Shown piece by piece: positions 8,381-14,211 of a DNA stretch of 15,440 nt (position 1 is its first letter; the number at the start of each line of letters is the position of its first letter). The notes beneath the pieces are model-generated. The model was not told the origin of the DNA. It made no database searches and saw only the letters and a program-made list of their open reading frames with translations. Source of the DNA: Caulobacteraceae bacterium (GTDB lineage Bacteria; Pseudomonadota; Alphaproteobacteria; Caulobacterales; Caulobacteraceae); NCBI GenBank assembly GCA_947479185.1, contig CANJYY010000019.1, positions 1-15,440 on the forward strand, in the 5' to 3' direction. Both the position numbers and the translations under genes were made by a program.

Positions 8381-8916
8381 ACCAGACGCTCATCCAGTCC
8401 GGCAGCAAGACCCACGTGATCCAGGGCGAACACTATGTGTCGGACCATCCCGACGCGATGTTCACCACCGTGCTGGGCTCCTGCGTATCGGCCTGTCTGC
8501 ATGACCCCGTCGCGGGTCTGGGCGGCATGAACCATTTCCTGCTGGCCGACGCCGGCGAGCGTGGCGATGCCGAAGCGGTGCGCTACGGCGCCTACGCGAT
8601 GGAAGTGCTGATCAACAGCCTGCTCAAGCGGGGCGCCGGGCGCGGCCGGCTGCAGGCCAAGGTCTTCGGCGGCGCGCGCATGTTCGACGGCCTGTCGGAT
8701 GTCGGCGCCGACAACGCCAGGTTCATCCGCCGCTTCCTCGATGTCGAAGGCATCCCGCTGCTGAGCGAAAGTCTCGGCGGCGTGACGGCGCGGCGCGTCG
8801 AATTCTGGCCAGCCACAGGTCGGGCGCGTGTGCGACATGCCTCGGCGAGCCCGGTGGAGCCGCCGCCCATTCTCCGTCCCAAGGCCGCGCCAATCGGCGA
8901 TGTGGAGTTGTTCTGA
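8377..8916 (+). CDS. cheD: Chemoreceptor glutamine deamidase CheD
   Basis: 179 aa. The CheD core is clear: TTVLGSCVSACLHDP (30-44) holds the catalytic cysteine C36 with a Thr six residues before it (T30), and GGMNHFLL (49-56) gives the histidine H53. KVFGGARMF is the later conserved segment. It deamidates receptor glutamines to glutamates. The C-terminal 25 residues after the domain are Pro/Ala-rich and end in GDVELF, a tail similar to those of CheU and the receptor. ATG overlaps the cheY2 stop; one base separates its stop from the cheU ATG. Confidence 0.95.
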   Translation: MNQTLIQSGSKTHVIQGEHYVSDHPDAMFTTVLGSCVSACLHDPVAGLGGMNHFLLADAGERGDAEAVRYGAYAMEVLINSLLKRGAGRGRLQAKVFGGARMFDGLSDVGADNARFIRRFLDVEGIPLLSESLGGVTARRVEFWPATGRARVRHASASPVEPPPILRPKAAPIGDVELF

Positions 8917-8917
8917 C

Positions 8918-9277
8918 ATGCACACGACCTCCGGACAGGCCGACGCTCCCCTGCGACACCTGCTCACCCGCATCGGCAATGCCGTCAGCGCGGCGGCGGT
9001 GTTGTCGGATGACTGCCAGCGCTACGTCGGCGAACTCGTCGACGGCGGCGCGCCGGTCAACCACGACCATCATCGGCTGCAGCAGCTCGACCTGCTGAGC
9101 CAGACCTTGCACGACCTGACCTGCGTTCTGGGCAAGACGGCCGCGCGGGTTTCGCCGGACGTGACCGTCGATCTCGACTCCGTCCTCTCCTCCGTCGGCC
9201 TTCGCGCGCTGGCCTGCAACCTGGCCGGCGTCGATACGGTTCAAACGCAGCCGTCCGGCGACTTCGAGATGTTCTGA
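8918..9277 (+). CDS. cheU: CheU, small helical chemotaxis protein with a CheZ/CheT-like DxxxQ motif
   Basis: 119 aa, start ATG 8918, one base after the cheD stop. It is named by position after the Caulobacter cheU gene. Two helices are predicted by eye (about 11-40 and 48-75). The second contains LQQLDLLSQTLHDL, in which D58-x3-Q62 matches the D-x-x-x-Q catalytic spacing of CheZ. From memory, Sinorhizobium CheT, a small protein also encoded after cheD, carries the same motif and promotes CheY dephosphorylation. The C-terminus is GDFEMF, which fits an aromatic-x-x-F tether motif. No other phosphatase candidate is seen in the operon. Existence of the gene is well supported by its tight packing; the phosphatase role is inference. 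Confidence 0.8.
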   Translation: MHTTSGQADAPLRHLLTRIGNAVSAAAVLSDDCQRYVGELVDGGAPVNHDHHRLQQLDLLSQTLHDLTCVLGKTAARVSPDVTVDLDSVLSSVGLRALACNLAGVDTVQTQPSGDFEMF

Positions 9278-9281
9278 GCCC

Positions 9282-9887
9282 ATGGCCCGCGCGATCATGC
9301 TCCCGAGCGCCAGGATCAACCTGGAAAAGCTTGTCGTCCTGCTGGTCGACGACAATCCGCAGTCGCTCGACATCCTGGCGCAGGTGGTGACGGGCTTCGG
9401 CGTACGCAGCATCATTCGCAGCCCGGGCGGCGAGGATGCCCGCGCCCAGTTGACCAGGGACCAGTATGATCTGGTGATCACCGACGCGCAGATGCCTGGG
9501 CTGGACGGCTACGCCCTGACCAGCTGGATCCGTCGTGAAGCGCCGGGGCAGAACCGGTTCGTGCCGGTCATCCTGGTCACAGCGCACACGCGCAAGACCC
9601 ACGTGACAAGAGCTCGCGATTGCGGCGCCAACTACGCGATCACCAAGCCAATCCGCCCCAAGACAGTGCTTGAGCGCATCTACTGGATCGCCAAGGAAGA
9701 CCGCATGTTCATCGAGGTGGACACCTACGCAGGGCCTGATCGCCGCTTCCGGCGCGAAGGCCCGCCCGCGGGTATCGACGGCCGCCGCGCCGAGGACCTG
9801 TCCACCCAGCTGGGTGAGGCAACCTCGCCCAATCTATCGCAGGACCAGATCAACGCGATGATGAAGCCGACCAAGGTGGCCCTGTGA
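9282..9887 (+). CDS. cheY3: CheY3, CheY-like regulator with arginine-rich tail (CleA-like, probable c-di-GMP effector)
   Basis: 201 aa. Receiver domain (about 15-137) with D23/D24, phospho-acceptor D68 (ITDAQMPGLDG), T100 and K122. The switch position three before K122 is A119, not an aromatic residue. After the receiver comes YAGPDRRFRREGPPAGIDGR (149-168) plus R169, an arginine-rich stretch with R154, R155, R157, R158, R168 and R169. From memory, Cle proteins of Caulobacter bind c-di-GMP through such a region and then bind the flagellar motor, and CleA is the CheY encoded at this place in the cluster. The last 30 residues are a polar tail. No strong ribosome binding site; ATG lies 4 bases after cheU, so coupling is likely. 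Confidence 0.87.
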   Translation: MARAIMLPSARINLEKLVVLLVDDNPQSLDILAQVVTGFGVRSIIRSPGGEDARAQLTRDQYDLVITDAQMPGLDGYALTSWIRREAPGQNRFVPVILVTAHTRKTHVTRARDCGANYAITKPIRPKTVLERIYWIAKEDRMFIEVDTYAGPDRRFRREGPPAGIDGRRAEDLSTQLGEATSPNLSQDQINAMMKPTKVAL

Positions 9888-10363
9888 CCGCGGCCCGCAA
9901 GTTCAAGGTCCGCAACCGGCTAAGCGCCGCGATGTTCGACGGTGGCGGCAAGCTCGTCGGCCAGGCCATCGCCGACGCCCAGGCCGAACTGAGCGTCCTT
10001 TCGCCGGCCCGCGAGGCGACGATCTGCGAGACGGTCGCCGCGATCAGCAAGACCTGGGGCCCCGGGGCGGCCAACCGCGACGCCACCGGGCCGATGGATC
10101 TCTATGTCCTGGTGCTGACGATCATCGACGTCTCCGACAGCTCGGCCCTGCGCGGCCTGCCTGAGGCCTGCAACAGCTTCTGCGATCTGCTCGACCACTG
10201 CACCGAAGTGGGCGCCTGGGACTGGCCGGCCGTGGATGTCCACATCGCCACCATTCAATGTCTGAGCATCGACACCACGCTGAGTGAAGCCGACCGCATG
10301 AAGCTGGTGTCCGGGCTCGCCCGCCTGATGAACCACCGCAACCAGGCGTCCGAAACACCCTAG
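9884..10363 (+). CDS. cheE: CheE, chemotaxis-cluster protein of unknown function
   Basis: 159 aa from a GTG start overlapping the cheY3 stop (GTGA), with AAGGTGG (9873-9879) upstream. The name follows the last gene of the Caulobacter che cluster. The N-terminus is basic (KFKVRNRL, 6-13), and the rest looks mostly helical, with a hydrophobic LYVLVLTIIDVS segment (about 73-84) that is too short and mixed for a membrane span. It contains three Cys in the middle and C-terminal part (around 97-126). I recognise no catalytic motif and no DxxxQ. Its TAG shares the palindromic CTAG with the stop of the convergent mlaF gene, so it is certainly the last gene of the operon. Confidence 0.78.
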   Translation: MTAARKFKVRNRLSAAMFDGGGKLVGQAIADAQAELSVLSPAREATICETVAAISKTWGPGAANRDATGPMDLYVLVLTIIDVSDSSALRGLPEACNSFCDLLDHCTEVGAWDWPAVDVHIATIQCLSIDTTLSEADRMKLVSGLARLMNHRNQASETP

Positions 10364-11127
10364 CCGGCGGCCGGCGGCGGCCCGGCGCTGCTGCTGATGA
10401 AGCGTTGCACGACGCCTTCGCGGGCCTGATCCAGATCCTTCACCGGGCCTTTCCAGACCACCTTGCCCTGGTCGAGCATGGCGATGTCGTCGGCGATGGT
10501 GCGCGCCGAGACCATGTCGTGGGTGATCGACACGGCCGTGCAGCCCAGCCGTTTCACCAGGTCGACGATCAACAGGTTGATGGCTTCCGCCGTCATGGGG
10601 TCGAGACCTGTGGTCGGTTCGTCGAAGAACAGGATCCGGGGGCGACCGACGATGGCGCGCGCCAGCCCGACGCGCTTTTGCATCCCGCCTGACAGTTCGG
10701 ACGGATGGAGGTCGGCGACGGAAGACTCGAGCCGCACCTGGTCCAGCGCCTCCAGCGCCGCCACGCGGGCCGCCCTTCGGCTTCGACCGTCGGCGTTGAT
10801 CAGCCGGAAGGCGACATTCTCCCAGACCGTCAGGCTGTCGAACAGGGCCGCGCCCTGGAACAGCACGCCTGAGGCCCGGTACAGCTTTTGCTGGTGACGC
10901 CCCAGGCCGCCGGACAGGGCCTTGCCCTCGAACAGCACGTCACCGGCGTCGGCGCGCATCAGCCCCAGCGCCAGTTTCAGCGTCACCGACTTGCCCTGGC
11001 CCGACCCGCCCATGATGACCAGCGAGCGGCCGGCGTCGACCTCCAGGTCGAGCCCGTTCAGCACGGTCTTGCCGCCGAAGCGCTTGCGGATGCCGCGCCA
11101 TTCGAGGATCGGCGTCGTCACGGTCAT
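10360..11127 (-). CDS. mlaF: MlaF, ATPase of the phospholipid transport ABC complex
   Basis: 255 aa ABC ATPase. Walker A GGSGQGKS (40-47), Q-loop Q91 (VLFQGAALFDSLT, an Mla-type sequence), signature LSGGMQKR (145-152), Walker B ILFFDE (165-170), D-loop GLD (174-176) and H-loop H203 are all present. The LSGGMQKRVGLARAI signature is typical of MlaF/Ttg2A. With MlaE it powers lipid movement between MlaD and the inner membrane. It is the last gene of the minus-strand operon; its ATG overlaps the mlaE stop by four bases and its TAG overlaps the cheE stop. Confidence 0.95.
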   Translation of the reverse strand: MTVTTPILEWRGIRKRFGGKTVLNGLDLEVDAGRSLVIMGGSGQGKSVTLKLALGLMRADAGDVLFEGKALSGGLGRHQQKLYRASGVLFQGAALFDSLTVWENVAFRLINADGRSRRAARVAALEALDQVRLESSVADLHPSELSGGMQKRVGLARAIVGRPRILFFDEPTTGLDPMTAEAINLLIVDLVKRLGCTAVSITHDMVSARTIADDIAMLDQGKVVWKGPVKDLDQAREGVVQRFISSSAGPPPAAG

Positions 11128-11924
11128 CCGCGGGTAAACAGGGTTGTCAGGACATAGTCGGTGGCGAAGATCAGCACGCCCGACCAGACCATGGCCCGGG
11201 TCGCGGCCCGGCCGACGCCGCGCGCGCCGCCGATGGCGGTGTAGCCGTGATAGCAGCCCATCAGGGTGACGATGAAGCCGAAGACAGCGGCCTTGATCAG
11301 GCCCGACTGCACATCCCAGACCTCGACGAAGTCGACGGTGGCGCGGGCGTAGACGGCCGGGTTGAAGTCCAGCGTCAGGGTCGAGACCAGCCAGCCGCCG
11401 GCGATGCCGATGATGTCGGCCACGCCGGTGAGGATCGGCAGGGTGACGACCCCGGCCAGAAGGCGCGGCGCGACCAGATAGCGGAACGGGTCGGTCGACA
11501 GGGTGCGCATGGCGTCGATCTGCTCGGTCGCCCGCATCGCGCCGATCTCGGCGGCGATGGTCGCGGCGACGCGGCCGGCCAGCATCAGGGCGGCCAGCAC
11601 CGGGGCCAGCTCGCGGGTGATGCCCAGGGCGACGATCTGCGGCACGATCTGCTCGGCGTTGAACCGTCCGCCGCCGGTGTAGATGTTCAGCGCCAGGGCC
11701 GCGCCGGTGAAGATCGCTGTCAGACCGATGACCGGCAGCGACATGAAGCCGATGGCCACGCCCTGCTGCAGCAGCTGTCTGCCGTAGAACGGCAGCGACA
11801 GGCAGGCCAGCAGGCCGCGCAGCGCGAACAGGGTCAGGGCGCCGGTCAGGCGCGTCAGGCCGAGGGTCAGGCGACCCACGGCGGCCACCGGCGCCAGCAG
11901 CGTCAGGCGCGCGGCGGCGGCCAT
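11124..11924 (-). CDS. mlaE: MlaE, permease of the phospholipid transport ABC complex
   Basis: 266 aa inner-membrane permease. The family hallmark RELAPVLAALMLAGRVAATI followed by AAEIGAMRATEQIDAM lies at 104-139, and GCYHGYTAIGGARGVGRA at 223-240. An N-terminal amphipathic/hydrophobic stretch (1-45) precedes about five membrane segments. It starts one base after the mlaD stop, with GGAG inside the end of mlaD, 10 bases upstream. Confidence 0.94.
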   Translation of the reverse strand: MAAAARLTLLAPVAAVGRLTLGLTRLTGALTLFALRGLLACLSLPFYGRQLLQQGVAIGFMSLPVIGLTAIFTGAALALNIYTGGGRFNAEQIVPQIVALGITRELAPVLAALMLAGRVAATIAAEIGAMRATEQIDAMRTLSTDPFRYLVAPRLLAGVVTLPILTGVADIIGIAGGWLVSTLTLDFNPAVYARATVDFVEVWDVQSGLIKAAVFGFIVTLMGCYHGYTAIGGARGVGRAATRAMVWSGVLIFATDYVLTTLFTRG

Positions 11925-11925
11925 G

Positions 11926-12402
11926 CTATTGCGGCTCCGTAGCCGGGGTGGGCGCCGCGGCCGGCGCGGGCTTGATCACCTGACCGATGAGGCCGAACAG
12001 ATCGACCGCGCCCTGGGTGTTCTCGATCTCGCCCCCGGCCTTGAGCATGTCCTCGGCGGCGCCCGGCTCGATCGAGATGTGCGCCCCGCCCAGCAGGCCG
12101 TCGCTGGTCACCTTGGCGGTCGAGTCGGACGGCAGGCTGACGCCGCGATCGATGGTCAGTTCGGTGGCCGCGAAATAGGTCTTCGAGTCCAGCGTCACCC
12201 CGCTGACCTGACCGACGCGCACGCCGGCGACCCGCACGTCGTCGCCTTCCTTCAGCGAGCCGACCTGGCCGAACCGCGCCTTGACCGGATAGCCGCCGGG
12301 CTGGGCGCCGACATCGCCCGTGAGCATCAGGTAGCCGAGAAAGCCGCCCGCGCCGATCAGCACCAGCGCGCCGACGATGGTTTCAGCCCAGTTCTCGCGC
12401 AT
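11926..12402 (-). CDS. mlaD: MlaD, MCE-domain lipid-binding subunit
   Basis: 158 aa. One N-terminal membrane helix (about 8-28) anchors it in the inner membrane; a single MCE domain follows (about 38-115), with KARFGQVGSLKEGDDVRVAG (41-60) and LLGGAHISIEPG (103-114). A hydrophobic helix (131-143, GAVDLFGLIGQVI) fits the pore-lining C-terminal helix of MlaD hexamers. The last 15 residues are Pro/Ala-rich. GGGAGA lies just upstream of the ATG in the 24-base gap after mlaC. Confidence 0.93.
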   Translation of the reverse strand: MRENWAETIVGALVLIGAGGFLGYLMLTGDVGAQPGGYPVKARFGQVGSLKEGDDVRVAGVRVGQVSGVTLDSKTYFAATELTIDRGVSLPSDSTAKVTSDGLLGGAHISIEPGAAEDMLKAGGEIENTQGAVDLFGLIGQVIKPAPAAAPTPATEPQ

Positions 12403-12426
12403 GTCAGGGTCTCCCGGGCAAGGCGG

Positions 12427-13053
12427 TCATCCGCGGCGGGCGCCGTCGGCCTCGAGCCGCGCGATCAGCGCGTCCACGTTGCCGCCGGCGTTGTCGATGG
12501 TGGAGACGAAGTCCTGCTGCAGGGTGATGGCCAGCCAGACCCCCCGCGTCTGGACGTCGACGGCCTTGAACGCCCCCGGTTCGCCGAGCACCCGCCAGGC
12601 CACCGGCAGCGGGCCGGCCTTGGGATCGCCCGTGACCAGGGTGTTGACCACCGTGTCCGTCGGGCCGCGGACGACCGAGCCTGTGATCTGCAACTGGTTG
12701 CCCTTGAAGCCGGTCAGGTGGGTCTGGAAAAGCCGTTGGGCGTAGCCCTTGAACACGGCGTTGAAGCGTTGCCGCTGGGCGGGGGTGATCACCCGGGCGT
12801 ATTTGCCCAGCACGAAGCCGGAGATCCGCTGGAAGTCCGCCAGGCGGTCGATCAGGGCGCGGAAGGCCGCGTCGCGGGCGGCGGGCGCGAGGCCCCGGTT
12901 GGTCACCACCGCGAGGGCCTGCTGGCCTTCGCTCAGGACGAACTGTTCGGCCGCCCCGTTGCGGGCGACACGGCCCAGGGCGACGCCGGGCGCTAGCATG
13001 CCGGCGGCGAGGGCGACGACCGCGCCCCGTCTGCTGAGAGGGGTCATGGTCAT
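12427..13053 (-). CDS. mlaC: MlaC, periplasmic phospholipid-binding protein
   Basis: 208 aa. The N-terminus LSRRGAVVALAAGMLAPGVA (6-25) is a signal peptide with a twin arginine (R8-R9), so Tat export is possible, although the motif lacks the usual FLK part; cleavage would be near residue 27. The mature part matches the Ttg2D/MlaC family (RFNAVFKGYAQRLFQTHLTG, 95-114, then the VVRGPTDTVVNTLV strand pair). It ferries lipid between the MlaA and MlaD sides. The ATG at 13053 is chosen for its four-base overlap with the mlaA stop; an ATG two codons later is the alternative. Confidence 0.91.
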   Translation of the reverse strand: MTMTPLSRRGAVVALAAGMLAPGVALGRVARNGAAEQFVLSEGQQALAVVTNRGLAPAARDAAFRALIDRLADFQRISGFVLGKYARVITPAQRQRFNAVFKGYAQRLFQTHLTGFKGNQLQITGSVVRGPTDTVVNTLVTGDPKAGPLPVAWRVLGEPGAFKAVDVQTRGVWLAITLQQDFVSTIDNAGGNVDALIARLEADGARRG

Positions 13054-13937
13054 GGCTGGGCGCTTGCGGGATCGGTGGGCGGGGCTGCGGGGGCCGGGGC
13101 CTCGTCGGGCGCCGGGGCGTCAAACTCGGGCAGGGCCTCTTCCACGCCCGTCGCCTCGCGCACGAGGGCGGCGCGGTTCTGCAGATAGGCCGACCGGATG
13201 GTCGCGTAGGGGTCGGTCGACTCGTCCATGACCGCCTTCAGCGTAGCGTCGCCTTCGGACCGGGCCTCCAGGCCGCGCACGACCGACCGGCCGGTGGCGA
13301 AATCGGTTCCGGGGCCGCCGGTGGCCTGGCTGACAGGGTCGCCGAGCAGGGTGACGATCGAACCAACGCCGTCCCGCACCGTCGTCGGTCCGATCACCGG
13401 CAGGTAGATGTAGGGGCCGGGCTTCACCCCGTAGCGGCCGAGCGTCTGGCCGAAATCGGCGGGCTGGCGTTCCAGGCCGCTCCGGCCGGCCACGTCGAAC
13501 AGGCCGAGCAGGCCGACCGTCGAGTTGCCCACGAAGCGGGCCGTGGCCCGGCCGGCGACCTTCGGACGGCCTTGCAGGACGGCGTTCACCACCGTGGCCG
13601 GTTCGCGCAGGTTGCTGACGACATTGCCCAGGCCGCGCCGGACCGGCGCCGGCACGACGCGCCGGTAGCCGCGGGCGACGGGGCCGATCAGGACCCGATC
13701 CAGGACGTTGTTGAAGGCGAAGCTGCGCCGGTTGAAGCCGCGCAGGGGATCCTCGCGGCCGGCGGGCGCCCCGGCCAGCGTCAGGCTGTCGGGATCGCCT
13801 GACCGGCTGACGCCCGGCGTCGCCAGGACCAGCCCTGACGCCAGCACAACCGCGCCGCCCACGAGCACGGCGCGGACGGCTTGTGGCCGTCCAGACCGGC
13901 TTGACCGGTTCGCGTTTCCGGGTGGCAATCTGGCCAT
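13050..13937 (-). CDS. mlaA: MlaA/VacJ family protein, apparently without a lipobox
   Basis: 295 aa from ATG 13937, which has GGGGAGAGG 11 bases upstream; an in-frame TTG at 14006 has no good site and would overlap the likely promoter. Family motifs are strong: EDPLRGFNRRSFAFNNVLDR, VRRGLGNVVSNLREP, RFVGNSTVGLLGLFDVA and DFGQTLGRYGVKPGPYIYLP. The signal sequence has a long basic n-region and a hydrophobic core (AVLVGGAVVLASGLVLA), then PGVSRS with no Cys. No Cys occurs anywhere in the protein, so it cannot be a lipoprotein like E. coli MlaA. The C-terminal 25 residues are Pro/Ala/Asp-rich. In E. coli MlaA removes phospholipids from the outer leaflet of the outer membrane. First gene of the operon. 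Confidence 0.93.
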   Translation of the reverse strand: MARLPPGNANRSSRSGRPQAVRAVLVGGAVVLASGLVLATPGVSRSGDPDSLTLAGAPAGREDPLRGFNRRSFAFNNVLDRVLIGPVARGYRRVVPAPVRRGLGNVVSNLREPATVVNAVLQGRPKVAGRATARFVGNSTVGLLGLFDVAGRSGLERQPADFGQTLGRYGVKPGPYIYLPVIGPTTVRDGVGSIVTLLGDPVSQATGGPGTDFATGRSVVRGLEARSEGDATLKAVMDESTDPYATIRSAYLQNRAALVREATGVEEALPEFDAPAPDEAPAPAAPPTDPASAQP

Positions 13938-13999
13938 GGTCTGCTCTGTTCCGCCTCTCCCCGATCGACCCCTAGCGGGCCGTAGGCAGGTCGCAATCC

Positions 14000-14004
14000 G
14001 ATTC
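14000..14004. promoter_or_regulatory. GANTC (CcrM-type methylation site) upstream of mlaA
   Basis: GATTC fits the CcrM recognition sequence GANTC used for cell-cycle methylation in alphaproteobacteria. It is close to the transcription start expected for the mla promoter proposed at 14007-14034. A second site, GACTC at 74-78, lies in the leader at the window start. The site itself is certain; any regulatory use is inference. Confidence 0.3.
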
Positions 14005-14006
14005 AA

Positions 14007-14034
14007 CCAATACCATTGATATATCTAGCCCCAA
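14007..14034 (-). promoter_or_regulatory. Candidate mla operon promoter
   Basis: Reading the minus strand, TTGGGG (14034-14029) and TATTGG (14012-14007) are spaced by 16 bases inside the only AT-rich island of the divergent region; GATATATC, a palindrome, lies between them (14018-14025). Transcription would start near 14000, consistent with mlaA starting at 13937. Matches to the consensus are modest. Confidence 0.3.
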
Positions 14035-14040
14035 TTGGGG
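14029..14040. promoter_or_regulatory. 12-bp perfect palindrome CCCCAATTGGGG
   Basis: A perfect palindrome overlaps the proposed -35 region of the mla promoter and is thus placed as an operator. It is followed by two more G. The rest of the gap to the flavoprotein (14041-14211) holds short GC palindromes such as CCGGCGCCGG (14095-14104), and no gene or clear promoter is seen in it. Confidence 0.35.
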
Positions 14041-14211
14041 GGTGATTGTCCTGATCGGCAAGCCCACCCCGCCCATCGCCGGCCGTTCAGGCCGCCGGCG
14101 CCGGAATTCCACGCGCCGCGGCGGCAAATCCCGTCGGCCTGGCGGTGTCGCATCGGACGCGCGCTCGTCAGGACCGTTTCCGTTGGGGCGGCGGGGGTCT
14201 AGTAGAGGTCG

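Noticed and set aside
11923..12996. Plus-strand open frame of 357 codons opposite mlaD and mlaC
   Set aside because: Shadow of well-supported mla genes; composition is His/Asp/Gly/Arg-rich and no family is recognisable.
13938..14006. Upstream TTG start for mlaA adding 23 residues (with a Cys)
   Set aside because: TTG without a ribosome binding site, and the extension overlaps the likely transcription start; ATG 13937 has a strong GGGGAGAGG.
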